Positions 17,786-26,673 of a stretch of 64,000 bases of DNA are shown here, one piece after another. The position numbers were made by a program, and so were the translations under genes. The notes below the pieces were generated by a model that searched no databases, had not been told where the DNA came from, and saw only the letters and a program-made list of their open reading frames with translations. The stretch covers positions 1 to 64,000 of the forward strand of contig NZ_BJNO01000019.1 of the NCBI RefSeq assembly GCF_006539725.1, read 5' to 3'. Each line of letters begins with the position of its first letter. Position 1 is the first letter of the stretch. The DNA is from Klebsiella terrigena (GTDB lineage: Bacteria; Pseudomonadota; Gammaproteobacteria; Enterobacterales; Enterobacteriaceae).

Positions 17786-18007
17786 TTAAGCAGAGGCGGT
17801 ATCCTGCGAAATGCCGCTATCTTCTCTGGGTTCAAGCAGCACCAGCTTACCGGAGACAGCAATACCGGGTGTCAGCATGATATTCAGGCCAGACTTACCG
17901 TTATGAGCGAACGCCACGCCAACTCTGGTCCAATACGTGTTTATTTCGCCCTGTGGGTCGGGTTGACTTTCCTGGGTGACAAATACGTGATAAATGGGTT
18001 TTCGCAT
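17786..18007 (-). CDS. Small conserved ICE protein of unknown function
   Basis: 73 residues, 68 bp upstream of virB1 and on the same strand. The sequence has alternating beta-type pattern (VFVTQESQPDPQGEINTYWTRVGVAFAHNGKSGLNIML) resembling small uncharacterised proteins encoded beside conjugation genes. No catalytic motif or membrane segment is seen. The start follows GGAGGCCTC-type sequence on the minus strand. Judged real from composition, position and ribosome site; function not assigned. Confidence 0.6.
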   Translation of the reverse strand: MRKPIYHVFVTQESQPDPQGEINTYWTRVGVAFAHNGKSGLNIMLTPGIAVSGKLVLLEPREDSGISQDTASA

Positions 18008-18403
18008 GAGGCCTCCTCTACTAAAAACAACGATGAGTTAAATAAATGTCACATCCCAATTCTGCATTCCGGTTTTAACGGGTCAGCGAGAACATTCAGC
18101 GGCACCCTGAATTGTGGTTATGTGACAGCCCGAACCTTATTTTTAAAGAACAATGCCCGTTCCAAGAGAATTAACGTCAATACGGGGAACTATTATGTAA
18201 TGACGTTTTTATGATCAGATATCCGGGGCGGTATATAAACGATAAATTCAAAGTTAAAATGAGAGAGATAAATTAGCGGTAGAAGGGGATAAGCTTTGGG
18301 GTAAATAAATGGAAGTGAAATATATAATAAAGACGACTGTGGATTTATAGTTAATGATAGAGACATGCAGGGGAAATATTCCTGCATGTCTCTGTGACCA
18401 TTA
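18008..18403. other. AT-rich gap inside the ICE remnant
   Basis: About 395 bp without a convincing gene. The right half (18200-18370) is strongly AT-rich. A near-palindromic stretch, TGCAGGGGAAATATTCCTGCA around 18366-18387, could be a hairpin terminating the TraR-like gene at 18404 or a protein-binding site. Confidence 0.4.
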
Positions 18404-18613
18404 TTAACGTCTTCGGCGTTCAAGTTTTTCCTGACATTCCGTGCAGGTGGTTATGCCAGGAAGTGCTTGCCGTCGCTTTTCAGGAATGGGCTTACCGCAT
18501 ACACGACAATGGAATAATGATGGCGTAGACCCTGGCTTAAAACGGCTCTGTTCAATCATCTCCTCCAGTCGTTGCTCATTAAATTCCTGATCGCGGTCGA
18601 TCTCATCCGGCAT
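18404..18613 (-). CDS. TraR/DksA-type C4 zinc-finger protein
   Basis: 69 residues. The C-terminal half has four cysteines in two pairs (CRVCGKPIPEKRRQALPGITTCTEC), the TraR/DksA zinc finger. The N-terminal helix (MPDEIDRDQEFNEQRLEEMIEQSR) has the acidic residues that insert into the RNA polymerase secondary channel. TraR proteins mimic DksA plus ppGpp and shift host transcription. It overlaps the DUF2857 gene by 11 bp. Confidence 0.8.
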   Translation of the reverse strand: MPDEIDRDQEFNEQRLEEMIEQSRFKPGSTPSLFHCRVCGKPIPEKRRQALPGITTCTECQEKLERRRR

Positions 18614-19190
18614 GTGCGGCCCTCCGGTCTGACGCCTCCCGCTCGCAAAGTGCGATACGCTTCCAGACCATGGTCAGTGACAATCCTTCGACTTTCGGCA
18701 GCAGGGTTTGCGTTACCTGCATCATGGCGGCCAGCGCATCGGTCGATTCCAGGTTGGCCACCCGGCATTGTTGCCATTGCCGCCAGATGGCCGCATCCGT
18801 ATCTTCGTTCGGCTCTGGCGTCCGGCCATAAGGCACACGGACGCCCAGTAACCGGCGGCGAAGGCAAACTTCGTTGGAGGTGAGGCCAAAATACTTGTTG
18901 AGTAGCGCAATTGACCCACCCAGCCGGATGGCATGATCGATACGTTGCTGCTGCAGAACCTCCTCACGGGATTTCGCCAGAAGAAGGTGTAATGCGTCGT
19001 GATGAACCGTCACAGCCAAAAACTGCGCAGACTCCCGACTGATGATAAAGAGCTCGTCTAGTGATAATTGGTTGAGGGCATTCATTTCGTCGAAAGTGAA
19101 TCCTAGCGATTCACAGTAACGAATATTGCCATCCTTCAATGCATGCAGGGCATCGGTTAATACGGCGTAATTCAGTGACGGGATAATCAT
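18603..19190 (-). CDS. DUF2857 domain protein of ICE/pathogenicity islands
   Basis: 195 residues matching the DUF2857 family found in the replication/maintenance block of Salmonella and Klebsiella islands, next to AlpA-like genes. It is predominantly helical (LNQLSLDELFIISRESAQFLAV, HHDALHLLLAKSREEVLQQQRIDHAIRLGGS) with a putative helix-turn-helix at GSIALLNKYFGLTSNEVCLRRRLLGV. Function is unknown; DNA binding is possible. It lies 14 bp from alpA and overlaps the TraR-like gene. Confidence 0.75.
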   Translation of the reverse strand: MIIPSLNYAVLTDALHALKDGNIRYCESLGFTFDEMNALNQLSLDELFIISRESAQFLAVTVHHDALHLLLAKSREEVLQQQRIDHAIRLGGSIALLNKYFGLTSNEVCLRRRLLGVRVPYGRTPEPNEDTDAAIWRQWQQCRVANLESTDALAAMMQVTQTLLPKVEGLSLTMVWKRIALCEREASDRRAAHAG

Positions 19191-19204
19191 GGCGTTTTCT
19201 CCCT

Positions 19205-19399
19205 TCAGCTTATTGAGCGGCGGACTAATTTAATATTGATCCATTCGTCAATTTCCGATTCGAGCCAGGCGACACTGGCCGGGCCAATCTTGATTGAGCG
19301 GGGGAAGGTACCGCCTTTCATATACAGATAGATTTGAGAACGTTTCAGGCCAGTTTTTTCTTCAACCTGTTTCAGACGTAATAACTGATGAGATGTCAC
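19205..19399 (-). CDS. alpA: AlpA-family DNA-binding regulator
   Basis: 64 residues with a MerR-like helix-turn-helix (RLKQVEEKTGLKRSQIYLYMKGGTFPRSIKIG) and the AlpA ending ASVAWLESEIDEWI. AlpA proteins activate excision or integrase genes of prophages and islands. The GTG start is preceded by AGGAG on the minus strand; the upstream ATG at 19453 lacks a site. No integrase gene remains for it to act on in this window. Confidence 0.82.
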   Translation of the reverse strand: MTSHQLLRLKQVEEKTGLKRSQIYLYMKGGTFPRSIKIGPASVAWLESEIDEWINIKLVRRSIS

Positions 19400-19480
19400 G
19401 GTATTCTCCTGTGGCAGATATAGCGCTAGCCGGGAGATAACACGACAACACAAAATAGTGGTGTGGCGAAAGTTGATGAG

Positions 19481-19518
19481 CCCGTATTACGGAAAATACA
19501 ATCCTTAATACGGGTTTT
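19481..19518 (+). terminator. Inverted repeat followed by T run
   Basis: CCCGTATTA at 19481-19489 pairs with TAATACGGG at 19506-19514 across a 16-base loop, followed by TTTT on the plus strand. It has terminator form for plus-strand transcripts, although no plus-strand gene ends here; it may block read-through into the remnant. Confidence 0.4.
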
Positions 19519-19537
19519 CATAGTGAAGGGCATCATC

Positions 19538-20464
19538 TTACTTTTGTGTTGGTATGGAAGGGGGCGAGCCACGCTCAAGCGCAGTCTTGAGCGTGTCGCC
19601 ACTGAATCGATCGGTAATGCCTTCCTCAGATGCCCATTGTTCAAAAATGGACAATAGTTTATACGGTTGCATGATTAACGGACTGATAGTTTCATTATTT
19701 TTGCAGGCAAGCCAGAAGAGGCGTGATAGAGGGGTGGATATCCGAGTTGGAGACGGTTGAAGTATTTCTTTTTCGATCGGTTTGTTGATCAACTTATCAA
19801 GTTCACTTTTTCTGAGGACAAAGCAGGCATCACTCGGTAATTCATGTATAGGAAAATAATATTTATGCGAATCTTTCTTTGTAGCGTTTAGTATTATATC
19901 TTCGTAATCATCTGATGAAATATCTATAGGTAGCCTTTTTACGTGTCGTTCGATTCTTTCATGCCATGTCATCTTTTCGAAAAGTTGAAACGTTTCCCCC
20001 AATAAACAAACGGTAATGCCATAATTATTCGACTTTGCTCCTGTTACAGGTGATGGTATCTTTAATGAATGTGCAAGTAAACGCTGTATAAGGACATATT
20101 CATAGCCGAGCAATGTTGTGTCAATGACTCTTTGTACAGGGTGGATATATCTTCCTTCAGTACTGAAAGTTAAATTGTTTTCGCTGACAAAGGAACTTTC
20201 GGCAAGCATGAATGGTTTCATCGTTGACGAACTTTTTATTGGTCTTAGCTTTAATTTATGATTTCGTGATTTAATTTTTCTCAATATTACTGGGGATTGA
20301 AAATATATTGAAAACCGAATTTTCCCTTGCAGAGCAAAACGATAAAAATCACTTTTTCTTATTTTACACCCATTCAATCCATTGAGAAGTCTTACCGCCT
20401 CCCTGATAGTTATCCAGTCTGGAATTCCATCTCTAATGTTTAGGCAAGTTGGATTGTCTGACAT
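19538..20464 (-). CDS. Hypothetical protein at the edge of the ICE remnant
   Basis: 308 residues beginning MSDNPTCLNIRDGIPDWITIREAVRLLN; the N-terminal 40 residues look like a winged-helix or excisionase-type fold (DWITIREAVRLLNGLNGCKIRKSDFYRFALQGKI). No recognised catalytic motif. The ATG at 20464 is preceded by AAAGGAGATG on the minus strand, a strong site; an extension to 20611 is unlikely. The gene is AT-rich compared with the virB genes. Similar proteins sit upstream of alpA in enteric islands. Confidence 0.6.
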   Translation of the reverse strand: MSDNPTCLNIRDGIPDWITIREAVRLLNGLNGCKIRKSDFYRFALQGKIRFSIYFQSPVILRKIKSRNHKLKLRPIKSSSTMKPFMLAESSFVSENNLTFSTEGRYIHPVQRVIDTTLLGYEYVLIQRLLAHSLKIPSPVTGAKSNNYGITVCLLGETFQLFEKMTWHERIERHVKRLPIDISSDDYEDIILNATKKDSHKYYFPIHELPSDACFVLRKSELDKLINKPIEKEILQPSPTRISTPLSRLFWLACKNNETISPLIMQPYKLLSIFEQWASEEGITDRFSGDTLKTALERGSPPSIPTQK

Positions 20465-20629
20465 AATACATCTCCTTTCACACAATGATATTGCTGATGA
20501 ATTTCGCTGTGTTTTTGAAAGATGTTTAAAATTCTGATTGATATGAAATAGATCAGAATGATATAGGCTGATTTTATAAAATAAAAAATAACCTGTGTTT
20601 GGTTGTGACATTTTTCAAAGAGGTAAAAT

Positions 20630-20667
20630 AAAATGGCTCAGTGATTTGGTGTTCACTGAGCCATTTT
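20630..20667 (-). terminator. Terminator after the MFS transporter gene
   Basis: A perfect 14-bp stem, AAAATGGCTCAGTG with CACTGAGCCATTTT, encloses a 10-base loop 18 bp beyond the MFS stop codon. Both flanks are A/T-rich, so it should end transcripts arriving from either side. It separates the ICE remnant from the DJ-1/MFS operon. Confidence 0.88.
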
Positions 20668-20684
20668 AAATGCTATGTGTACTA

Positions 20685-21878
20685 TCATGAGTAATCGGAG
20701 GTGGTGCGTCTTTTATTTGAATTTATTTGTAATAACATCCACAAAATACCAACGATTACAACTCCGCCTCCAACCCAAGTAGGGCTTGTAAGACCAGTAA
20801 CATCCAGTGCTACACCCCCCAATAGCGACCCTAATGCAATTCCTCCGTTAAAACCGGCAATATTCAGTCCTGCTGCCACAGCTGGAGCTTCAGGTGCATG
20901 TATGTGAGATAGCCCTATCACTCTTGCTTGCATTGAGGGGACCGCTGCGTATGTCAATGCTCCAAGCAACCCAATAAACAGTGCCATTAACATTAAGGAT
21001 GAGACAGAGAACCACATAGCAAAGAGGACGATCGCCAGACCAATAAGAATTGTCATCACGGCACGGTCTGCACCTTGCTTGTCAGTCAGGCGACCACCCC
21101 AGACATTCCCGATAGCGGCCATCACGCCGTAGACCAACATAAGCAAACTACTCGTACGCTCGTCTACATGCGTTACCTGAAGTAGAATCGGGGAAATATA
21201 CGTATACAGGGCAAAAGATCCTGCATAGGCCAAAACTGTAATTCCTGCTCCGGCAAGCAGTAGTGGGTTAAACATGGCTTTTAAACCGTCCATGGCATTT
21301 GCTTGCAAGGAGGGATCATTTTGATCCGTGGGCATCAGCATTGCCAATCCAATGAAACCGATCGCTCCACTTGCCGTTACTGCCATGAATATAGACTGCC
21401 AACTCAACAGACTACCGATGTAGGTACCAAGTGGTACGCCTAATGCCAACGCAATTGTAAGACCGCCAAAAACGACCGAAACAGCGGCGCCAGCACGATG
21501 TCGCCCAGCCAGTTGGGTTGCCACACTTGAAGCAACAGCAAGAAACACTCCGTGCCCTAAACCGGAAGCAAATCGTGCAATCAACATCGGCGTTAGGGAC
21601 TCAGACGCACCGACGATACCATTGCCAACTGTAAACAGGCCCATAGCAACAAGTAATAATCTTTTACGAGGCCATCGTGTTGCCAACGCAGTTAATCCCG
21701 GAGCACCAATTACGGCACCGAGGGCGTAGGCTGTCACTGCTGTACCTACATGACTGACACTGACGTTTAGATCAGCTGATATCCTGGAAACTAAGCCGAT
21801 CGTGACAAATTCAGTGAATCCCAAAGCAAAAGCGCAGAGTGCAAAGACATATATAACAAAAGGCATGCGTTCTTTCAT
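20685..21878 (-). CDS. MFS efflux transporter, DHA1 family
   Basis: A 397-residue inner-membrane protein with 12 predicted helices, of the AraJ/YdhP-like drug-proton antiporter group. Motif A-like LATRWPRKRLL lies after helix 2, and the second half has a comparable VWGGRLTDKQGADR. The substrate is not known; sugar or small toxic metabolite efflux is typical. Its gene follows the DJ-1 gene by 3 bp on the same strand, with a LysR gene divergent from the pair, suggesting one operon induced by a compound that the DJ-1 protein detoxifies and MFS exports. Confidence 0.85.
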   Translation of the reverse strand: MKERMPFVIYVFALCAFALGFTEFVTIGLVSRISADLNVSVSHVGTAVTAYALGAVIGAPGLTALATRWPRKRLLLVAMGLFTVGNGIVGASESLTPMLIARFASGLGHGVFLAVASSVATQLAGRHRAGAAVSVVFGGLTIALALGVPLGTYIGSLLSWQSIFMAVTASGAIGFIGLAMLMPTDQNDPSLQANAMDGLKAMFNPLLLAGAGITVLAYAGSFALYTYISPILLQVTHVDERTSSLLMLVYGVMAAIGNVWGGRLTDKQGADRAVMTILIGLAIVLFAMWFSVSSLMLMALFIGLLGALTYAAVPSMQARVIGLSHIHAPEAPAVAAGLNIAGFNGGIALGSLLGGVALDVTGLTSPTWVGGGVVIVGILWMLLQINSNKRRTTSDYS

Positions 21879-21881
21879 AAC

Positions 21882-22586
21882 TCAGGCTCTTCTATTTTCA
21901 ATAGAAGCCAACAAAGGCAGCATTGCCTCAGCGACTCCTTTTGCGGAAGCGGGATTCTGTCCGGTCACTAATCTCTCGCTGACAATCACCTGTGGCTGAA
22001 AATTTGCGGCTGCAAGATGCTCAGCACCTCTTTGCTTCAGCGTGTCTTCAAGTAAGAATGGAACAATGTCGTACAACCCTACAGCACGTTCTTCATCGTT
22101 GGTAAAAGCTGACACCTTTTTGCCCGCAACCAGATATTCATTATCGGAAAGCCGAATATTCACCAATCCGGCGGGGCCATGACAAACCGCAGCGACAACG
22201 CCACCCTTTTCATAAATTCGTGATGAAACACCCGCCAACTCTATATTGTCAGGGAGATCCCACATCGTCGCATGCCCTCCTGCATAGAAGACGGCGTCAT
22301 AGACGTCAGGATCAATCTGCGAGGGTTTTAATGTGGTTTTAGTTGCCTCGCGTAAGGAATCATTATTCCAAAAGGAGGCGTTAACCGGATCGCTGAGGTC
22401 TAAACCGTCAACATGTGTCTTGCCCCCCTTGGGACTCACGAAATCAATTTCATATCCTTCTTTTGTGAGTACATCGTAGGGGTGAGACACCTCAGAAAGA
22501 TAGAAACCACTGGGTGCGGCATCTTTACTCTCGGCTTGACCTTTACGGTCATGGTTGGTCAATACAAACAGTATACGTTTAGGCAT
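21882..22586 (-). CDS. DJ-1/PfpI family protein, Hsp31/glyoxalase III-like
   Basis: 234 residues of the type 1 glutamine-amidotransferase-like fold. The nucleophile elbow is VVAAVCHGPAGLV; a Glu near DFVSPKGG and the His after Cys complete a glyoxalase III/chaperone-like site. Relatives convert methylglyoxal to lactate or repair glycated proteins. The start MPKRILFVLTNHDRKG follows GAGGAAGTT on the minus strand; a 24-residue upstream extension is not supported. First gene of a two-gene operon with the MFS exporter, 142 bp from a divergent LysR gene. Confidence 0.85.
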   Translation of the reverse strand: MPKRILFVLTNHDRKGQAESKDAAPSGFYLSEVSHPYDVLTKEGYEIDFVSPKGGKTHVDGLDLSDPVNASFWNNDSLREATKTTLKPSQIDPDVYDAVFYAGGHATMWDLPDNIELAGVSSRIYEKGGVVAAVCHGPAGLVNIRLSDNEYLVAGKKVSAFTNDEERAVGLYDIVPFLLEDTLKQRGAEHLAAANFQPQVIVSERLVTGQNPASAKGVAEAMLPLLASIENRRA

Positions 22587-22728
22587 TTTAACTTCCTCTA
22601 CATGGGGGGACTTAAAGCAAAATTCTTCTGACTGCATGCGACATAACAGACTTGTCATATTGAGTCTTATTGTGGAACAATCTATTTATCCTTTAAATAG
22701 ACCTAAACGGACAAACACTTACCCAAAA

Positions 22729-23646
22729 ATGAACAAAATAAACTTGAGAAATGACGACCTTGAAGTGTTTTTACACGTCGTCGACAGAAACAATTTCTCT
22801 GCCGCAGCACGAGACCTACAGATACTCCCCAAGATGGTGAGCAAGCAGATAGCTAGGCTGGAAACTGCACTTGGCACTACACTTTTTGAAAGAAACACCC
22901 GTAATCTACGTATTACAGACGAGGGCAGAGCTATAGCTGAGAGGGCCCGCGTAGCGTTGGCCGTTCTGGATGAGATGAAGGAACTTTCCCGAGGGGATAG
23001 TGAGGAGTTAAGCGGAAATATTCGTTTGACTGCGCCCGCACCGTTTGGCCGAAAATATGTTGCTCCTGCGATCGCTGCATTCTGCAAAGTACATCCGAGG
23101 GTGGGCTTTGATTTAAGGTTATCTGACCAAATCCAGGATCTTTACAGTGGTGATTTCGATCTGGCTATTCGTATGGGGGATCTGGCTGATTCTCGCCTTC
23201 TGGCCAGAAAAATAGCAAATAATAGACGTATTCTCATCGCATCGTCCGAATATCTGAAGAATCATCCACCCATTGAGCGACCAGAAGATCTTTTAAATCA
23301 CAACTGCTTAGTATTCGCTTACCCGGGTTTTTTACACAATTCATGGACGTTACGTAAAGCCGGTCATGAAAGAAGCATCAGCGTTACTGGCAACCTTATC
23401 AGTGACAACGGAGACGTATTGCATGCCTGGAGTTTGGCGGGGCTTGGCATATCTCTTCGAGAAACTTGGGATATTCATGATGAATTGAGAGCTGGGAAAC
23501 TTTGCCGAGTTCTGCCTGATTGGGAAGCAAACACATCTCAGATCAGTGTTGTCCGGGCGCGGCGAGAACCAATACCCCGTAGGCTAAGTGTATTTATTGA
23601 TTTCATGACTGAAAAATGGAAACGGGCACCATGGGATGATGATTAA
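22729..23646 (+). CDS. LysR-family regulator divergent from the DJ-1/MFS operon
   Basis: 305 residues of the CrgA-like LysR group (LRNDDLEVFLHVVDRNNFSAAARDL, then VSKQIARLETALGTTLFERNTRNLRIT). The start ATG at 22729 gives the family N-terminus; an ORF extending to 22555 would run into the divergent gene. The target is most probably the DJ-1/MFS pair. The ligand is unknown. Confidence 0.85.
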   Translation: MNKINLRNDDLEVFLHVVDRNNFSAAARDLQILPKMVSKQIARLETALGTTLFERNTRNLRITDEGRAIAERARVALAVLDEMKELSRGDSEELSGNIRLTAPAPFGRKYVAPAIAAFCKVHPRVGFDLRLSDQIQDLYSGDFDLAIRMGDLADSRLLARKIANNRRILIASSEYLKNHPPIERPEDLLNHNCLVFAYPGFLHNSWTLRKAGHERSISVTGNLISDNGDVLHAWSLAGLGISLRETWDIHDELRAGKLCRVLPDWEANTSQISVVRARREPIPRRLSVFIDFMTEKWKRAPWDDD

Positions 23647-24071
23647 TGTTCCGAGAGGTAGTCCGAACCGGTCTAAAAGAAGCTACCGCTTCGCTGACCA
23701 ACGGAATTTGTGATAACTCGATTTGAGTTGAGGTTGTCAACGTTAATAGATAAAAATACAATGATTGTTTAGCCAATTTAAAGGTTTAGCGACTATCACT
23801 CCCCAGAGTATGTAATAGAAGACAACCCGCCAATCCGAATCTCATGGCATGCTTGAAACCTTAATGCCAACCAGATATAACGCACGTAAAATATAGGCAT
23901 GTCAATGGGTTATCTTGATATATTCTATCCTTACCCTATAAAATCCTTTAATTGTTAAAATAAGTTAATATGTATAGAAGCATTAACGGAACATGTTTAT
24001 AACATAATACTGTGCAGGCTTTCGATTTTATGTCGTAATCGGAGAGCTTCAGGCTCTTAAGGATGCGCAGT
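23647..24071. other. AT-rich intergenic region
   Basis: 425 bp with no gene. GAAGCTACCGCTTC around 23680-23695 can form a short hairpin after the LysR stop. The rest shows no repeat or RNA gene that I recognise. Confidence 0.4.
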
Positions 24072-24974
24072 ATGAGCTATCTGGTTCAGTTACGAAGTTT
24101 TGTTGAAGTATACAAAGCTGGTTCGATTTCAAAAGCGGCAATGCGGTTGGGCATAAGCCAGCCTGCAATGTCTGCCCACATTCATTCACTTGAGGCTTTT
24201 ACCGGGTGTGTTCTCTTTACTCGTCGTTCACATGGTGTGGTGGCTACAGTGGATGGGGAGGAATTGGCGAGATTGGTGGCTTCAGATTTAGAAACGATTG
24301 AACTGAAGTTGTCGATGCTTCGATCACGTACAAGAAAGTCCTCGGGGACAGTATCTTTCATCGGGCCAGCAGAATTAATGTGGTCAAAATTACCGTACTT
24401 GGTGAAAATATTATTCAATGAAGGTATTAAATTTAAAGTTTTGACAGGAAATAGGAAGCGCATATACAGCTGTCTTCTGGACGGAAGTTGTCAACTAGGT
24501 TTCACAACTTCTATGCCGGATAAACAAAAATTTGGATATGCTGAAATTGGAATGGAAAAGTTAATAGTTGTGGTAGCGTCACTCATAGCAGACAACTTCA
24601 AAGAAAACGAGGACGTGATTGATACGCTGTCGAAGCTTCCTCTAATAGCTTACGATGGGCAGTTACCCTTGATAAGGGAAGTTTTCCAGGATTCTTCGCG
24701 ATTTTTTGCACTGCTTCGTCCGTCTATTACTGTACCGGATTTGCGGATTTTAGAAAGAATGATTCGAGAAAATATTGGTTGGACTGTGATGCCTGAGTAT
24801 TTATGCGCCCAAAGCATAGCAGGAGGTCAGATCGTTGAAGTCAATGTCCATGAGAGACTCCCCATAAATTCAATCTATTTGGTATGGATTGATAGCTCAT
24901 TACGTAACCCACTCGTTTCAGGAATCAGAGACAGAATTCTCGAACTATCAAAAAATAGCGGATTTATGGTTTGA
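24072..24974 (+). CDS. LysR-family regulator beside the cupin/deacetylase operon
   Basis: 300 residues from MSYLVQLRSFVEVYKAGSISKAAMRLGISQPAMSAHIHSLE, a LysR helix-turn-helix, with a standard effector domain. The ATG at 24072 is preferred because AAGGA lies 9 bp upstream; ATG 24063 has no site. The gene converges on the operon at 25013-27990 rather than diverging from it. It shares the AT-rich composition and may have arrived with that operon, but regulation of it is only a guess. Confidence 0.8.
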   Translation: MSYLVQLRSFVEVYKAGSISKAAMRLGISQPAMSAHIHSLEAFTGCVLFTRRSHGVVATVDGEELARLVASDLETIELKLSMLRSRTRKSSGTVSFIGPAELMWSKLPYLVKILFNEGIKFKVLTGNRKRIYSCLLDGSCQLGFTTSMPDKQKFGYAEIGMEKLIVVVASLIADNFKENEDVIDTLSKLPLIAYDGQLPLIREVFQDSSRFFALLRPSITVPDLRILERMIRENIGWTVMPEYLCAQSIAGGQIVEVNVHERLPINSIYLVWIDSSLRNPLVSGIRDRILELSKNSGFMV

Positions 24975-24987
24975 GATACATAAAACA

Positions 24988-25006
24988 GGCAGCCTTATCG
25001 GCTGCC
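24988..25006 (-). terminator. Hairpin between convergent LysR and deacetylase genes
   Basis: GGCAGCC (24988-24994) pairs with GGCTGCC (25000-25006) around a five-base loop, followed on the minus strand by TGTTTTA. It fits a terminator for the minus-strand operon and perhaps for the LysR gene. Confidence 0.7.
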
Positions 25007-25012
25007 GCGTCA

Positions 25013-25894
25013 TTATTTTATCCGTGGCGATCGCTTGACAAAGTCATCTGCAATGTCATTCAATTTTAGGAATTTCACCCCTGGATGACCAAGCATATGA
25101 GTTAAGAGGCGTTCGAGCATCATTAATACGTGCGGGCGTCCAGATACGTCCGGGTGAATCGTGAAAGTAAAGATCGCATATTCATGCTCACGGTAGACCC
25201 AATCGAATTGATCCCTCCACAACTGTTCGATGTCCCTGGGATTCATGAAACCTTGGCTGTTGGGTTTTGTTTTCATGAACATGAAAGGAGGAATATCGTC
25301 GATTGTCCAACTGGCGGGTAATTCAATAAGGTCCGTCTCTTCTCCGCGTACCAGCGGTTTCATCCATTCGGTCGGTGTCTTGGAATAATCTATCTTGGTC
25401 CAGGAATCACCTTTCCTGACATAATAAGGCTGATGATCATGATGCATTAGTGAATGGTCATATTTGATGCCATTTTCTAATAGAAGATCTGTGGTTACAG
25501 GAGAAAATTCCCACCATGGAGCGACATATCCAGTAGGTCTCTTCCCTGTTAATTTTGTGACCATGTCAATGCCTTTTAGAAGGACTTCTCTTTCTTGGTC
25601 AGGCGACATAGATATTGGGTTTTCATGACTGTAATTATGAACCCCTACCTCATGTCCAGCATTGACAACTGCTTCCATTTGCCGAGGAAAGGTTTCGATG
25701 GAATGACCAGGCATAAACCAGGTGGTGGGGATATTAAACTGGTCAAATAGATCCAGAAGACGTGGAGTACCTACTTCGCCAGCGAACATACCGCGAGATA
25801 TATCGCTTGGAGAATCTTCTCCCCCATAAGAAGATAGCCAGCCTGCAACGGCATCTACACCCACTCCAAAACCACATAGTATTTCTTTCGCCAT
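25013..25894 (-). CDS. Polysaccharide deacetylase-family (NodB-fold) hydrolase
   Basis: A 293-residue carbohydrate esterase 4/PuuE-like protein. Metal ligands are Asp14 ([11 protein letters not shown]) and His86/His90 ([10 protein letters not shown]). This variant ([26 protein letters not shown], then [13 protein letters not shown]) resembles cyclic-imidase, allantoinase and Helicobacter PgdA-type enzymes that act on small substrates rather than chitin. No signal peptide, so it is cytoplasmic. Last gene of a four-gene minus-strand operon (cupin, PfpI, HAD, this). GAGGAG precedes the start. Product unknown. Confidence 0.8.
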   Translation of the reverse strand: MAKEILCGFGVGVDAVAGWLSSYGGEDSPSDISRGMFAGEVGTPRLLDLFDQFNIPTTWFMPGHSIETFPRQMEAVVNAGHEVGVHNYSHENPISMSPDQEREVLLKGIDMVTKLTGKRPTGYVAPWWEFSPVTTDLLLENGIKYDHSLMHHDHQPYYVRKGDSWTKIDYSKTPTEWMKPLVRGEETDLIELPASWTIDDIPPFMFMKTKPNSQGFMNPRDIEQLWRDQFDWVYREHEYAIFTFTIHPDVSGRPHVLMMLERLLTHMLGHPGVKFLKLNDIADDFVKRSPRIK

Positions 25895-25937
25895 GAGTTA
25901 TTACTCCTCATACAGAAAAAATTGAAATAATATTGCG

Positions 25938-26669
25938 TTAAGAGGGTTTCTTGACTAATTTCAAGAGATCCTCGGTATCTAATTCATTAATTCCTTTTTG
26001 AAGTGCCATTAATTTATGCTCAGGGATGTTGTATCCCCAATTAGCCCAAAATGATTGAATGCCATGATCTAATGCATCAATAACATTTTGGATATTGTCA
26101 TCAATAAATAGAATACCCTCGTTTTTATCGAAGGCTATTGATTTTAGCAAGGTAAGAGTCTTGTTTTTGTCGGTCATCCTCCCATATATTTTATTCGCGG
26201 GTATGTTTAAACCATATTTACTTAGAATGTATAATATAGATTCTTCATCCTTTCCTGATACAATATAGATATCATTAGCTGTTTTAAATAAATTTGAAAC
26301 ATCCAATAGCGGACGGTGTAGTTCAGCCCAAAAATCAGGGTAGAGACTTCTTGCCAGCTTCCTATAATGGATGAACTTATCCCTGAATATTTTCTTATCT
26401 TCAGTTGGAATTGATTCATATATAGCAGTGAATCTGTCATTATCTATAGCTTCATTACCAAATTCAGTGAATGAGGCAATAAAGTGACCGTCATGGCGTA
26501 CAAAATTCCTTAATTTCCTGAATCGTTTAGCCATCAGGCGTGGGATGTTTTGAAGTACATCTTGGTTAAAATCACTGAGAGGTCTGTCATGTAATACATT
26601 CCATGTAATTAGCATGCATTCGTCTACTCCATCAACCACGACCCCGTCGAAATCCATTGCTATTAACAT
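25938..26669 (-). CDS. HAD-superfamily hydrolase
   Basis: 243 residues. Motif I is MDFDGVVVDGV with nucleophile Asp6 and acid Asp8; motif II YIVSGKDEES; motif IV ILFIDDNIQNV. A helical cap lies between motifs I and II. Such enzymes usually dephosphorylate a small metabolite. The gene starts 4 bp after the PfpI stop on the same strand, so it is co-translated with the cupin and PfpI genes. Low GC. Substrate unknown. Confidence 0.8.
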   Translation of the reverse strand: MLIAMDFDGVVVDGVDECMLITWNVLHDRPLSDFNQDVLQNIPRLMAKRFRKLRNFVRHDGHFIASFTEFGNEAIDNDRFTAIYESIPTEDKKIFRDKFIHYRKLARSLYPDFWAELHRPLLDVSNLFKTANDIYIVSGKDEESILYILSKYGLNIPANKIYGRMTDKNKTLTLLKSIAFDKNEGILFIDDNIQNVIDALDHGIQSFWANWGYNIPEHKLMALQKGINELDTEDLLKLVKKPS

Positions 26670-26673
26670 CGAA

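Larger units (their letters stand above)
14618..20464. mobile_element. Remnant of an ICEKp-like integrative conjugative element
   Basis: A run of minus-strand genes typical of Klebsiella-type ICEs: an unassigned 308-residue protein, AlpA, DUF2857, a TraR/DksA zinc finger, a small conserved protein, virB1, virB2 and a cut virB3-4. There is no integrase, relaxase, virB5-B11 or tRNA gene in the window, so both ends have eroded. The left edge is a sharp junction inside hypE-like sequence at about 14613-14625. The right edge is ill-defined, before the MFS gene terminator at 20630. No direct repeats marking attachment sites were found. Confidence 0.75.

Noticed and set aside
17567-18214. A 215-codon plus-strand frame in the ICE remnant
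   Set aside because: It is antisense to virB1 and the small conserved protein and shows no domain.
19481-19514. Inverted repeat as an ICE attachment site
   Set aside because: No direct-repeat partner, tRNA end or integrase; better explained as a hairpin.
20685-23646. DJ-1/MFS/LysR as part of the ICE
   Set aside because: Separated by a strong terminator and not typical ICE cargo; boundary uncertain, but kept outside.
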